A stretch of DNA of 64,000 nt from Sciurus carolinensis (taxonomy: Eukaryota > Chordata > Mammalia > Rodentia > Sciuridae): the NCBI RefSeq assembly GCF_902686445.1, contig NC_062220.1, forward strand, positions 93,806,143 through 93,870,142. The letters run 5' to 3'. This document shows positions 39,620 to 49,379 of the stretch, one piece after another. Numbering within the stretch: position 1 is the first letter of the stretch; each line of letters starts with the position of its first letter. A program made the position numbers and the translations under genes. The notes below the pieces were generated by a model. It saw only the letters and a program-made list of their open reading frames with translations, made no database searches and was not told the DNA's origin.

Positions 39620-39930
39620 CAGATGATGCTTCTTCACTTAGGATGGGATTACTTCCCAATAAACACATCTTAAATCAAGTATACCTAACCCACCAACCAT
39701 CTTAGCATAGCAACATGGTGCACTGTAGGGTACCTATTATTTACCTCATGATTGGTGACTGATTGGGAGCTGTGGCTTGCTGCCTACCTGGCATTGAGAG
39801 AGGATTATACCACGTATTGTTAGCCCAGAGAGTGATCAAAACTCAAAATTCAAAATATGGTTTCTACTGAAAGTCTATTACTTTTACATCATCATAAAGT
39901 CAAACCATCCTAAGTAAATGAAATTGACAT
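39620..39930 (-). mobile_element. Tigger-like DNA transposon (non-autonomous)
   Basis: Begins TA-cagatgatgcttcttcacttag and ends near 'tcaaaccatcctaagtaaatg'. The inner text 'ataaacacatcttaaatcaagtatacctaacccaccaac' is the reverse complement order of the element at 62320. No transposase. Family name is tentative. Confidence 0.65.
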
Positions 39931-40296
39931 AGAAATAGCAAATATGGATATATCAGGAAATCCTAAAGAAAATTAGTAGAAAAGAGTTCCCTTGGCAAAA
40001 AGAACATAAGATGGTGTGATTGGAAAGTTTTACAAATCTTACAAGGAACAAGTAATCTTTGCTTTATGTGAAATGATATTTGGGAGAAGAGGGAAAGATA
40101 GACAAGTAATTTTATCATCTTCTTACAAAAACTGGACAAGAAAAATGCCACAAAATGATTTTAGGAAAATATTCACTTATGAATATATATGTAAAAATTC
40201 TAAATAAAACATCAGTAAGTTAAACCTGAGCAGTGTCTTAAAAGTATCTTAAGAAAAGAGATATAGTTTAACTATAACAAAAAACCAATCTCAGAA

Positions 40297-40411
40297 GGGC
40301 TGGGTTTGTAGCTCAGTGGTAGAGTGCTTGCCTAGCATGTGTGAGGCACTGGGTTCAATTCTCCGTACCACATATAAATAAACAAAGGTTCACTGACAAC
40401 TGAAAAAAAAA
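40297..40411 (+). repeat. ID SINE with long A-rich tail
   Basis: gggctgggtttgtagctcagtggtagagtgcttgcctagc, 'tgggttcaattctc' and the tail 'ccacatataaataaacaaagg...ctgacaactgaaaaaaaaa'. Sits inside or at the edge of the ancient L1. Confidence 0.92.
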
Positions 40412-41287
40412 CTCAGTCACAGAGTATTGGACAAAAACCTAAAATTTCCTCCATAGATACAGGAAAAGCACATGATAAAGTTTGACAGCTATTTATGATA
40501 TGAAATATTTAACTATGAACTGAACTTTCATAACCTGTCAAAAACCAAGGGCAAATATTCTACTTGATGGTGAAGCCTCAGACATTCACCTTAAGGTGGG
40601 GCAATAAACAAGGAAGTCCATTAATGTACCTCCTATTTTTGCATTATACTATTATACTGGATGTCCTAGCCAATGCAATGAGACAAGGGAAAAAATTAAA
40701 AGTACAAGAAAAGAAATAATCAGACAAGTTATCATCATTTGTAGATTAAGTAGAAAATACGAGACGATTACCATTAGACTATAGATAAAATTTATAGGAT
40801 TAAGAACTATTAGAAGCTCTAAGATTTTCATTGATCACTTGATACAAAATCAACATACTACAACAAGCAGGTATCCATGGGTTAGGTATCCCTGTACATC
40901 TAAAACAAGAAATCAGAAAATGTAGTAGAAAATAGCATTATACCTACAAAACTTTAAGTTGATTAGAAGCAAATCTAACAAAAGATATGAAAATATTCTA
41001 TAAAAAATATAAAATGTTATTGAATGACATAGGTAATTCGTATAAATGGAGGAGGCCTGCCAATTTTATGAACAAGAGAAACTAATATGAAGATGTAAAT
41101 TTTCCCTCAAGTTAATCTGTGAATTCAGTGAATTTCCAAGCAAAACACCAATATATTTTTCTTCATAACATGCCAGTTAATCCTAAGTATAATGAAGGAT
41201 AAAAGTGAAAAAAAGGAGGGGGGGCCTAGAATTGCCAGGTATTTTTGGAAAAGAAGAAAGTGTGGGAGTTTTCCCTAGAGAATTATG

Positions 41288-41293
41288 AAGACT

Positions 41294-41299
<6 letters not shown>
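41288..41299. repeat. Target-site duplication, left copy, of the young L1
   Basis: aagacttatttt, identical to 48392-48403. It abuts the T run that is the element's poly(A) tail; the T run as a whole is 41296-41336, so the exact inner edge is ambiguous. Confidence 0.9.
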
Positions 41300-41336
<37 letters not shown>

Positions 41337-41338
<2 letters not shown>

Positions 41339-41583
41339 TGTGAACAAATGGGATACATGTTCTTTCACTGTTTGTACATAGAGTAAAGGCATACCATTTG
41401 TGTAATCATACGTTTACATAGGGTGATGTTGGTTGATTCATTCTGTTATTTTTTTCCCCTTCCCCCCACCCCTCCCATCCCTCTTTTCCCTCTATACAGT
41501 CCTTCCTTCCCCCATTCTTGCCCCCCTCCCTAACCCTCACTCTAACCCTAAAACTAACCCCTCCCACACCCCATTATGTATCA
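41337..41583 (-). other. L1 3' UTR with G-rich, telomere-like tract and poly(A) signal
   Basis: The 3' UTR starts after the ORF2 stop. Its first part (41513-41574, C-rich on the plus strand) reads in sense as runs of three to six G, including three GGGTTAG units. A further purine-rich stretch follows, then a conserved block, then AATAAA (TTTATT at 41334-41339, plus strand) at the tail. G-rich 3' UTRs able to form G-quadruplexes are a known feature of mammalian L1s. Confidence 0.85.
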
Positions 41584-44500
41584 TCATCCACTTATCAGCG
41601 AGATCATTCTTCCTTTGGTTTTTTGAGATTGGCTTATCTCACTTAGCATGATATTCTCCAATTTCGTCCATTTGCTTGCAAATGCCATAATTTTATCATT
41701 CTTTATGGCTGAGTAATATTCCATTGTATATATATGCCACAGTTTCTTTATCCATTCATCAACTGAAGGGCATCTAGGTTGGTTCCACAATCTGGCTATG
41801 GTGAATTGAGCAGCAATGAACATTGATGTGGCTGTATCTCTGTAGTATGCTGATTTTAAGTCCTTTGGGTATAGGCCAAGGAGTGGGATAGCTGGGTCAA
41901 ATGGTAGTTCCATTCCAAGTTTTTTAAGGAATCTCCATACTGCCTTCCAGAGTGGTTGCACTAATTTGCAACCCCACCAGCAATGTATGAGTGTACCTTT
42001 TTCCCCACATCCTCGCCAACACCTGTTGTTGCTTGTGTTCTTGATAATCGCCATTCTGATTGGGGTGAGATGGAATCTTAGGGTGGTTTTGATTTGCATT
42101 TCTTTTATTACTAGAGATGTTGAACATTTTTCCATATGTTTGTTGATTGTTTGTAGGTCTTCTTCTGTGAAGTGTCTGTTCATTTCCTTAGACCATTTGT
42201 CGATTGGATTATTTGTAGTCTTGGTGTTGAGTTTTTTGAGTTCTTTATAGATTCTGGAGATTAGTGCTCTATCTGAAGTATGATTGGCAAAGATTTTCTC
42301 CCACTCTGTAGGCTCTTTCTTCACATTGCTGATAGTTTCCTTTGCTGAGAGAAAGCTTTTTAGTTTGAATCTATCCCAGTTGTTGATTCTTACTTTTATT
42401 TCTTGTGCTATGGGAGTCCTATTGAGAAAGTCTGGTCCTAAGCCGACATGTTGAAGATCTGGACCTACATTTTCTTCTATAAGATGCAGGGTCTCTGGTC
42501 TGATTCCGAGGTCCTTAATCCATTTTGAGTTTAGTTTTGTGCACGGTGAGAGATATGGGTTTATTTTCATTTTGTTGCATATGGATTTCCAATTCTCCCA
42601 GCACCATTTGTTGAAGAGGCTATCTTTTCTCCATTGCATATTTTTGGCCCCTTTGTCTAGTATGAGGAAATTATATTTGTTTGGGTTTGTGTCCGTGTCT
42701 TCTATTCTGTACCATTGATCTACCTGTCTATTTTGGTACCAATACCATGCCGTTTTTGTTACTATTGCTTTGTAGTAAAGTTGAAGTTCAGGTATTGCAA
42801 TACCCCCTGCTTCATTTTTCCTGCGAAGGATTGCTTTAGCAATTCTGGGTTTCTTATTCTTCCAGATGAATTTCATAATTGCTTGCTCTATTTCTGCAAG
42901 GTACATCATTGGGATTTTAATTGGAATTGCATTGAATCTGTATAGCACTTTTGGTAGTATGGCCATTTTGACAATATTAATTCTGCCTATCCAGGAACAT
43001 GGGAGATCTTTCCATCTTCTAAGGTGTTCTTTAATTTCTTTCTTTAGTGTTCTGTAGTTCTCATTGTAGAGGTCTTTCACCTCTTTTGTGAGATTGATTC
43101 CCAAGTATTTTATTTTTTTTGAGGCTATTGTGAATGGAGTAGTTTTCCTAACTTCTCTTTCTGAAGATTCATCACTTATGTATAAAAATGCATTGGATTT
43201 ATGAGCATTGATCTTGTATCCTGCTACTTTACTGAATTCACTTATGAGTTCTAAGAGTTTTCTGGTGGACTTTCCTGGTTCCTCTAAGTATATAATCATA
43301 TCATCAGCAAATAGGGATAGTTTGAGTTCTTCTTTTCCAATTCGTATCCCTTTAATTTCTTTGGTCTGTCTAATTGCTCTGGCTAGAGTTTCAAGGACGA
43401 TATTGAATAGGAGTGGTGAGAGAGGGCATCCCTGCCTTGTTCCAGATTTTAGGGGGAATGCTTTCAGTTTTTCACCATTAAGAATAATATTAGCCATGGG
43501 CTTAGCATAGATGGCCTTTACAATGTTAAGGAACGTTCCCACTATCCCTATTTTTTCTAGTGTTTTGAGCATGAAGGGGTGCTGTATTTTATCAAATGCT
43601 TTTTCTGCATCTATTGAAATAATCATGTGGTTCTTGACTTTAAGTCTGTTGATATGGTGAATTACGTTTATTGATTTCCTGATGTTGAACCAACCTTGCA
43701 TCCCTGGGATGAAACCCACTTGATCATGATGCACTATCTTTTTAATACATTTTTGTATGCGATTTGCTAAAATTTTGTTGAGAATTTTTGCGTCGATGTT
43801 CATTAAGGAAATTGGTCTGAAATTTTCTTTCCTCGATGTGTCTCTGTCTGGTTTAGGTATCAGGGTGATATTGGCTTCGTAGAATGAGTTTGGGAGGGTT
43901 CCCTCCTCTTCTATTTCATGGAATACTTTGAAAAGTATTGGAATGAGCTCTTCTTTAAAGGTTTTGTAGAACTCGGCTGAGAAACCATCAGGTCCTGGAC
44001 TTTTCTTTGTTGGTAGGCTTTTGATGACTTCTTCTATTTCATTACTTGAAATTGGTCTATTTAAATTGTGCATGTCCTCCTCGTTTAGTTTAGGCAATTC
44101 ATAGGTCTCTAGAAACTTGTTGATATCTTCGAAATTTTCTATTTTGTTGGAATATAGATTTTCAAAATAGCTTCTAATTATGTTTTGTATTTCAGTCGTG
44201 TCTGTTGTGATACTTCCTTGTTCATTCCGAATTTTGGTGATTTGGGTTTTCTCTCGTCTTCTCTTTGTTAGTGTGGCTAAAGGTTTATCAATTTTGTTTA
44301 TTTTTTCGAAGAACCAACTATTTATTTTGTCAATTTTTTGTATTGTTTCTTTCGTTTCAATTTCGTTGATTTCAGCTCTGAGTTTAACTATTTCCTGTCT
44401 TCTACTACTTCTGGTGTTGGTCTGTTCTTCTTTTTCTAGGGCTTTGAGCTGTAGTGTTAGTTCATTTATTTTTTGAGTTTTACTTCTTTTATTAAATGCG

Positions 44501-45426
44501 CTCCATGAAATAAATCTTCCTCTAAGTACGGCTTTCATAGTGTCCCAGAGATTTTGATACGATGTTTCTTTGTTCTCGTTTACCTCTAAGAATTTTTTAA
44601 TTTCCTTCCTAATATCTTCTGTTATCCATTCCTCATATAATAGCATATTGTTTAATCTCCAGGTGTTGGAGTAATTTCTGTTTTTTGCTCTTTCATTTAT
44701 TTCTAGTTTCAATCCATTATGGTCTGATAAAATACAAGGAAGTGTCTCTATCTTCTTGTATTTGCTAACATTAGCTTTGTGGCATAATATATGGTCTATT
44801 TTAGAGAAGGATCCATGTGCTGCTGAGAAGAAAGTGTATTCACTCTTCGTTGGATGGTATATTCTATAAATGTCTGTTAAGTCTAAATTATTGATTGTGT
44901 TATTGAGATCTAAGGTTTCTTTATTCAATTTTTGTTTGGAAGATCTGTCCAGTGGAGAGAGAGGCGTGTTAAAATCACCTAGTATTATTGTATTGTGGTC
45001 TATTTGGTTTCTGAGATTGAGAAGGATTTGTTTGACATACATGGGTGAGCCACTGTTTGGGGCATAGATATTTATGATTGTTATGTCTTGCTGATTTATG
45101 GTTCCCTTAAGCATTATGAAATGTCCTTCTTTATCCCTTCTGATTAACTTTGGCTTGAAGTCCACTTTATCTGAAATGAGGATGGATACCCCAGCTTTTT
45201 TGCTGGGTCCATGTGCATGGTAAGTTTTTTCCCATCCTTTCACCTTTAGTCTTTGGGTATCTCTTTCTAAGAGATGAGTCTCTTGCAGGCAACATATTGT
45301 TGGATCTTTCTTTTTTATCCAATCTGCCAGTCTATGTCTTTTGATTGATGAATTCAGGCCGTTAATATTCAGGGTAATTATTGAGATATGATTTGTATTC
45401 CCGGTCATTTGACTCATTTTATTCAT
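41584..45426 (-). CDS. L1 ORF2 protein: endonuclease and reverse transcriptase
   Basis: The frame codes for 1,280 residues, a normal length for mammalian L1 ORF2p, without a stop or frameshift. The N-terminal apurinic/apyrimidinic-like endonuclease shows its expected residues: TLNINGLN with N20 and N22, LQETH with E49, IYAPN at 120-124, GDFN at 150-153, KIDHIL near 209-214 and SDHNG at 234-238. The reverse transcriptase follows, with the first catalytic aspartate in SIDAEKAFD (D606), [10 protein letters not shown] at 662-671 and the FADD motif at 706-709. A cysteine-histidine knuckle, CX3CX7HX4C, lies at about 1136-1153. The protein nicks target DNA and primes reverse transcription of its own RNA at the nick. 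It starts 51 bases after ORF1 on the same RNA, so translation presumably depends on reinitiation or unconventional initiation. The start (MNKMSQ) precedes the conserved endonuclease N-terminus; a start at the second methionine is also possible. Confidence 0.96.
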   Translation of the reverse strand: MNKMSQMTGNTNHISIITLNINGLNSSIKRHRLADWIKKKDPTICCLQETHLLERDTQRLKVKGWEKTYHAHGPSKKAGVSILISDKVDFKPKLIRRDKEGHFIMLKGTINQQDITIINIYAPNSGSPMYVKQILLNLRNQIDHNTIILGDFNTPLSPLDRSSKQKLNKETLDLNNTINNLDLTDIYRIYHPTKSEYTFFSAAHGSFSKIDHILCHKANVSKYKKIETLPCILSDHNGLKLEINERAKNRNYSNTWRLNNMLLYEEWITEDIRKEIKKFLEVNENKETSYQNLWDTMKAVLRGRFISWSAFNKRSKTQKINELTLQLKALEKEEQTNTRSSRRQEIVKLRAEINEIETKETIQKIDKINSWFFEKINKIDKPLATLTKRRREKTQITKIRNEQGSITTDTTEIQNIIRSYFENLYSNKIENFEDINKFLETYELPKLNEEDMHNLNRPISSNEIEEVIKSLPTKKSPGPDGFSAEFYKTFKEELIPILFKVFHEIEEEGTLPNSFYEANITLIPKPDRDTSRKENFRPISLMNIDAKILNKILANRIQKCIKKIVHHDQVGFIPGMQGWFNIRKSINVIHHINRLKVKNHMIISIDAEKAFDKIQHPFMLKTLEKIGIVGTFLNIVKAIYAKPMANIILNGEKLKAFPLKSGTRQGCPLSPLLFNIVLETLARAIRQTKEIKGIRIGKEELKLSLFADDMIIYLEEPGKSTRKLLELISEFSKVAGYKINAHKSNAFLYISDESSEREVRKTTPFTIASKKIKYLGINLTKEVKDLYNENYRTLKKEIKEHLRRWKDLPCSWIGRINIVKMAILPKVLYRFNAIPIKIPMMYLAEIEQAIMKFIWKNKKPRIAKAILRRKNEAGGIAIPELQLYYKAIVTKTAWYWYQNRQVDQWYRIEDTDTNPNKYNFLILDKGAKNMQWRKDSLFNKWCWENWKSICNKMKINPYLSPCTKLNSKWIKDLGIRPETLHLIEENVGPDLQHVGLGPDFLNRTPIAQEIKVRINNWDRFKLKSFLSAKETISNVKKEPTEWEKIFANHTSDRALISRIYKELKKLNTKTTNNPIDKWSKEMNRHFTEEDLQTINKHMEKCSTSLVIKEMQIKTTLRFHLTPIRMAIIKNTSNNRCWRGCGEKGTLIHCWWGCKLVQPLWKAVWRFLKKLGMELPFDPAIPLLGLYPKDLKSAYYRDTATSMFIAAQFTIARLWNQPRCPSVDEWIKKLWHIYTMEYYSAIKNDKIMAFASKWTKLENIMLSEISQSQKTKGRMISLISG

Positions 45427-45477
45427 TTATTTGCTTATTTTTGACACGACTTGGTTCCTCTTTATTTGAGAGTTCCT

Positions 45478-46491
45478 TTAGGATATCTCCTCCCTTTGCT
45501 GATTTGCTTCTTTGTTTTTCATTTCTTCTTCATGGAATATTTTGCTGAGAATGTTCTGTAGTGCTGGCTTTCTTTTTGTATATTCTTTTAGCTTTTGTTT
45601 ATCATGGAAGGATTTTATTTCGTTGTCAAATCTGAAGGTAAGTTTTGCTGGGTATAAGATTCTTGGTTGGCATCCATTTTCTTTTAGGGCTTGAAAAATG
45701 TTATTCCAGGCCCTTCTAGCTTTTAGGGTCTGGATTGAAAAATCTGCTGATATCCGTATTGGCTTCCCCCTGAATGTAATTTGGTTCTTTTCTCTCACAG
45801 CCTTTAAGATTCTGTCTTTATTTTGTATGTTAGGTATTTTCATTATAATGTGCCTTGGTGTGGGTCTGTTGTAATTTTGTGTATTTGGAGTCCTGTAAGC
45901 CTCTTGAACTTGATTTTCCATTTCGTTCTTCAGATTTGGGAAATTTTCTGAAATTATCTCATTGAATAGGTTGTTCATTCCTTTGGTTTGTTTCTCTAAG
46001 CCTTCCTCAATCCCAATAATTCTCAAATTTGGCCTTTTCATGATATCCCATAGTTCTTGGAGATTCTGTTCATGATTTCTTACCATCTTCTCTGTTTGTT
46101 CGACTTTGTTTTCGAGGTTAAATATTTTGTCTTCAATATCTGAGGTTCTGTCTTCCAGGTGTTCTATCCTATTGGTTGTGCTTTCTATGGAGTTCTTAAT
46201 TTGGTTTATTGTTTCCTTCATTTCAAGGATTTCTGTTTGGTTTTTTTTCAATATCTCTAACTCTTTATTGAAATGGTCTTTTGCTTCCTGTATTTGCTCT
46301 TTTAACTGTCTATTGGTGCGTTCATTCAATGCCTGCATTTGCTCTTTCATTTCATCGTTTGCTTCCCTTATCATGTTGATTATGTACATTCTGAACTCCC
46401 TTTCTGACATTTCTTCTGCCATGCTGTCATTGGATTTTATTGATATAACATCCAGATTTGTTTGAGGCATTTTCTTCCCTTGTTTTCTCAT
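45478..46491 (-). CDS. L1 ORF1 protein: trimeric RNA-binding chaperone
   Basis: The frame codes for 337 residues, matching the usual length of about 340 for mammalian L1 ORF1p. From about residue 40 to 150 it is charged and heptad-like, consistent with the trimerising coiled coil. PNLRIIGIEE at 154-163 marks the beginning of the RRM domain, and TPRHIIMKI at 211-219 lies within it. The C-terminal domain follows, with LKARRAWNNIF at about 256-266 and LYPAKLTF at 279-286. The protein coats L1 RNA in cis to form the cytoplasmic particle that ORF2p joins. The start is supported by the older L1 on the plus strand, whose ORF1 begins with an equivalent ATG-AAA-AAG-CAA-GGG context at 34490. No stop or frameshift is seen. 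Confidence 0.95.
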   Translation of the reverse strand: MRKQGKKMPQTNLDVISIKSNDSMAEEMSEREFRMYIINMIREANDEMKEQMQALNERTNRQLKEQIQEAKDHFNKELEILKKNQTEILEMKETINQIKNSIESTTNRIEHLEDRTSDIEDKIFNLENKVEQTEKMVRNHEQNLQELWDIMKRPNLRIIGIEEGLEKQTKGMNNLFNEIISENFPNLKNEMENQVQEAYRTPNTQNYNRPTPRHIIMKIPNIQNKDRILKAVREKNQITFRGKPIRISADFSIQTLKARRAWNNIFQALKENGCQPRILYPAKLTFRFDNEIKSFHDKQKLKEYTKRKPALQNILSKIFHEEEMKNKEANQQREEIS

Positions 46492-46894
46492 ATTGTTCAG
46501 GTATCAGTGGACTGCAGAGATGTTGCAGATTTCCTCTATTGACTTATAATGTCCCTGAAGATTGCTAGTGTATCCCCTCTTATCCTTCAGTAGCCTGAAG
46601 TCTTAGAGGAAGTTGATACTTCGGTGTTCCCCTAGGTAGCTGCCTCTCTAGGGGTGGTGGTCTTCAGGTGGGGTATATTCCCTGCTAGAGGGCAGAGGTG
46701 CCTCTACTTGTTGACCAATGGTCATCCAAAGGGGAGCTAGACTGCGGGCTAAGGCAATGCCTGTTTGGGCCTGTGTCTCTGGTTTTACTGTCTTTGTGGG
46801 AAAACCTCACTCTGCGGGGAAGACCCACCCGGTGGGGAGGTCTCACTAGTCCGTTCCCCTCCTAGAGGTTCTCCTCAGTCCACAACTACCGCCT

Positions 46895-48115
46895 GTGCAG
46901 GGCAGCCTTCCCAAGCAGCGTTTCCAGGGGCCTGGACCTACCTCCTGGGCTTGGGAGCCCTGCCCTTCGCAGACGAGTCTCCTTTGGTGGCCCCTCCTCA
47001 GAGAAGCTGCCCACAGTCCTGGAACCTTCGCTCCACCCCTCAGCTGGTCTCTGTGTAGCTCTTTCAAGAAAAGGTGCTTAGATCCCTGGCTCAGACCGTG
47101 CTTTGCACCTAATCACTTGGCTATGCGACCCCTCCTCTGAAGAGTCACTTGGAGCCTCGTACATATGCTCCAAGCCCCAGTGACCCGTCACTCGTCTCTT
47201 CCTCCAGGCAGGTGTTCTGTGTGGGCGCTTGGAGACCAAGCCACTCACTGCGCACCTCCACCTCCTCAGGACAGCCCCCTCCCCGTTGTTCAGGCAGTTG
47301 CTGAATCCAAATAGTTCGCCACCCGACTCTTTCTCTGGCAGCCCCCGGAGCCCTGGCAGATTGGTCCAAAAAACCAAGAAACCAAGCGGTGTGCTGCTCG
47401 GCCTCCTCTGCAAGGTCTCCCACTTTCCGAGCTCACTGTTCCAATGAGGGTAGATGTGTCTTACTGCCTGGGCAGGGCAGCCTTCCCAGGGGCCCAGACC
47501 TACCTCCTGGGCCTGGGAGCCTCACCCTTCGTAGACGAGTCTCCTTAGGTTGTCCCTTCTCAGAGACGCTGCCTGAAGTCCTGGAACCTTCACTTCGCCC
47601 CTCAGTTTGTCTCTGTGTAGTTCATTCAAGAAAAGGTGCCTAGGTCCCTGGACCGGACGGTGCTATGCACCTAATCGCCTGGCTATGCGACCCGCCCTCT
47701 GAGCAGTCACTTGGAGCCTCGTACATATGCTCCAAGCCCCAGTGACCCGTCGCTCGTCTCTTCCTCCAGGTGTGGGCGCTTGGAGACCAAGGCACTCACT
47801 GCGTACCTCCACCTCCTCTGGGCAGCCCCCTCCCCGTTGCTCAGGCGGTTGCTGGATCCAAACAACTCGCCGCCCCACTCTTTCTCTGGCAGCCGCTGGA
47901 GCCCTGGCAGATCGCTTCAAAACCAAGCAGTGTGTCGCACAACCTCCCTTGCAAAGATCCCCGCTTTCCGAGTTCACTGCTCCAGCAGGGGAGGTGTGTC
48001 TTGCCGCCTGGGCAGGGGCAGCCTTTGCAGGCAACGTTCCCAGGGGCCCGGACCTCCCTCCTGGGCTTGAGAGCCTCACCCTTCGCAGACGAGTCTCCTT
48101 AGGTTAGAGAATCTG
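46895..48115 (-). repeat. Tandem units of about 0.56 kb in the L1 5' UTR
   Basis: The plus-strand phrase ending in agacgagtctcc recurs at about 46968, 47530 and 48084, giving spacings of 562 and 554 bases. The text between repeats too: 'gtacatatgctccaagcccc' occurs once in each full unit, as do a phrase beginning 'ctctttctctggcagcc' and the 'cagccttccc' junction. Two full units (about 46,900-47,455 and 47,455-48,000) and a partial third are present. The first has an extra stretch of roughly 10 bases before 'tgtgggcgcttgg'. Mouse L1s also use tandem promoter monomers, but of about 200 bases. Confidence 0.85.
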
Positions 48116-48138
48116 CCCGCGGTCCTGGAAACTTCAAT

Positions 48139-48149
48139 CCGCCATTTTT
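48139..48149 (-). promoter_or_regulatory. Second YY1-like motif in the L1 5' UTR
   Basis: Sense strand AAAAATGGCGG, close to the YY1 consensus AANATGGCG and in the same orientation as the motif at the element's start, about 230 bases further in and just outside the tandem array. It may mark a secondary or former start site. Confidence 0.5.
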
Positions 48150-48371
48150 CGCTCCGCTTCGCTGTCCGTTTTTACCGCTCCGGCGGGGGAGGGGCGACCC
48201 GCCGAGTCACTGTACTTCACAAAGTTCTCTGCGTTCCAGGGCTACTGCCCCTTCGGGGACGCCTCCCCTATGGGAGAAACTCCCCGGGCGGCTTTGAGTT
48301 GGTCCCAAGTCACTATCTCCTCTTTTGAATCTTGAGTCCTGGAGCAACATGAAATGCAGCCGCCCTCTAGT

Positions 48372-48382
48372 CCGCCATCTTG
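48372..48382 (-). promoter_or_regulatory. YY1-like motif at the L1 transcription start
   Basis: Sense strand CAAGATGGCGG, within about 20 bases of the element's 5' end. In human L1 a YY1 site at the same place directs accurate initiation. Binding here is inferred from the motif. Confidence 0.7.
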
Positions 48383-48391
48383 AACCTCCTC

Positions 48392-48403
48392 AAGACTTAT
48401 TTT
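48392..48403. repeat. Target-site duplication, right copy, of the young L1
   Basis: aagacttatttt, directly outside the 5' end of the L1. Joining the two flanks restores an old L1 ORF2 stretch (tatg-aagacttatttt-aaaactata). Confidence 0.9.
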
Positions 48404-48532
48404 AAAACTATAAAAAAAGATAAGATAGTATAATATGGATTGTGCTAGAGAGCCATAAAACCTCATACAAATGCATAGAGACAGCATCTATGAAGTATGC
48501 AGTACTAGAAATCACCAGGAAAAGGATGTTCT

Positions 48533-48887
48533 TTTTTTTAATTAGAGAATCATAATTATACATAAAATTTGGGTTCACACCAACAAAATAATGCATATGA
48601 GGAATTTGATTTTGATCCCCTTTCTTGCCCCCCTGCTGCTTTTTCTCCTCTCCTCCCTCCCCCTTTTCTCTCTCCTCAACTCTTCCTTTCATCCCTTTAT
48701 TTCCTTATTTTTGATGGGTACTTTCTACATAATAGAGAAAGGTAAAATTCCCTTTGGTGTATTATATATGTATGCAACATGATTTTGTTAGATTCATTGC
48801 ATATTTCTTTCCCTTTCCCTTCTTGCCTCCCTCCTTCTCATTCTTCTATGTGTATGGCACTGATCTTCCCTATATCTTTATGATACA
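48533..48887 (-). mobile_element. Antisense L1 3'-end fragment nested in the ancient L1
   Basis: A T-rich start (tttttttaattagagaatcataattatacata), then pyrimidine-rich text, matches the antisense L1 3' end at about 16665. It is flanked by aggaaaaggatgttct (48517-48532) and aaggaaaggatattct (48888-48903), an imperfect duplication of the ancient L1 sequence. It is a 5'-truncated copy inserted by target-primed reverse transcription. Confidence 0.7.
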
Positions 48888-49059
48888 AGGAAAGGATATT
48901 CTACTCAACAAATATTGTTGGACCAGTTGGTTATCCATACGTGAGGAACTCAGATCCCTACCTTAAGTAAATTCTAAATAAATTCAAGAACTAAATGTGA
49001 AAAGTAAAAGATTGTGAGGAAAACACAGGGAAAAAGTTTTGACATAAGAAAAGAATCCT

Positions 49060-49375
49060 TCATCATCCACTTGTCAGGGACAACATTTGGCCTTTGGATT
49101 TTTGGGAATGGCTTATGGCACATAATGGGGTTAGGGGGTCTGAGTTGAGAGACGAATGGAGGAACTTTCAATTATGTAGAGGGAAATGAGAGGGAGGAGG
49201 GGACGGGGGTATGAAAGATGGTGGAATGAGACAGACATTTTTACCCTATGTACATGTATGATTGCACAGATGGTATGAATCTATATCATGCACAACCATA
49301 GTAACAAAAAGTTGTACCCCATTTGTGTGCAACAAATCAAAATTGTCTGTAAAAATTAAAAAAAGTTAAAAAGAA
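49060..49375 (+). mobile_element. L1 3' end with 5' inversion
   Basis: 49120-49375 is a sense L1 3' UTR: cataatggggttaggggg, a purine-rich tract, 'ttaccctatgtacatgtatgattgcacaga' and an A-rich tail. 49060-49119 instead matches the young L1 in antisense, from the end of ORF2 ('catcatccacttgtcaggg' against 'catcatccacttatcagcg' at 41582) to 'ggcttat'. The two arms meet almost seamlessly in L1 coordinates. This is the pattern of twin priming. Confidence 0.8.
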
Positions 49376-49379
49376 GGGA

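Larger units (their letters stand above)
41300..48391 (-). mobile_element. Full-length, apparently intact LINE-1 retrotransposon
   Basis: A complete L1 of about 7.1 kb lies on the minus strand. In sense order it has a 1.9-kb CpG-rich 5' UTR, ORF1, a 51-base spacer, ORF2, a 3' UTR of about 0.25 kb, a poly(A) signal and a tail of about 37 adenines seen as a T run. It is flanked by a perfect 12-bp direct repeat, aagacttatttt, at 41288-41299 and 48392-48403. The rebuilt target has a TTTT/AAAA nick site, the L1 endonuclease preference. Both reading frames are open from end to end. The insertion site is the ORF2 region of a much older L1 on the plus strand. Open frames, the perfect duplication and the long pure tail argue for a recent insertion. 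Activity is inferred, not shown. Confidence 0.95.
46492..48391 (-). promoter_or_regulatory. L1 5' UTR and internal promoter region with tandem units
   Basis: This 1.9-kb leader is GC- and CpG-rich, unlike the AT-rich surroundings. L1 transcription should begin at its outer end near 48391. The first bases (sense) include CAAGATGGCGG at 48372-48382, matching the YY1 site at the start of primate L1s, which sets the initiation site there. A second similar motif, AAAAATGGCGG, lies at 48139-48149. The centre is a tandem array with a period of about 0.56 kb. Several overlapping frames are open here by base composition only. Promoter function is inferred from position and motifs. Confidence 0.85.
39945..49050 (+). 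mobile_element. Ancient degenerate L1, split by later insertions
   Basis: Plus-strand L1 ORF2 remnants are visible at about 40430-41287, 48404-48516 and 48904-49050. The first has a decayed catalytic region ('ctccatagatacaggaaaagcacatgataaag', the IDxxKAxDK block), then text matching the later part of ORF2. The remainder resumes after the young L1 with 'aaaactata', then 'ttggaccagttggttatccat'. Many stops and indels leave no usable frame. The interruptions are an ID SINE at 40297-40411, the young L1, and an antisense L1 3' end at 48533-48887. The start upstream of 40430 is uncertain. Confidence 0.75.

Noticed and set aside
40297..40411. tRNA gene
   Set aside because: Box A and box B-like segments belong to an ID SINE with an A-rich tail and no tRNA fold with an anticodon arm.
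41520..41571. Interstitial telomere repeat
   Set aside because: The TTAGGG-like units are few, not in a pure array, and lie in the L1 3' UTR.
42715..46465. Plus-strand open frames across the young L1
   Set aside because: They are antisense shadows of ORF1 and ORF2.
46750..48260. Host CpG island or gene promoter
   Set aside because: The CpG-rich block lies wholly inside the L1 5' UTR, between the target duplications.
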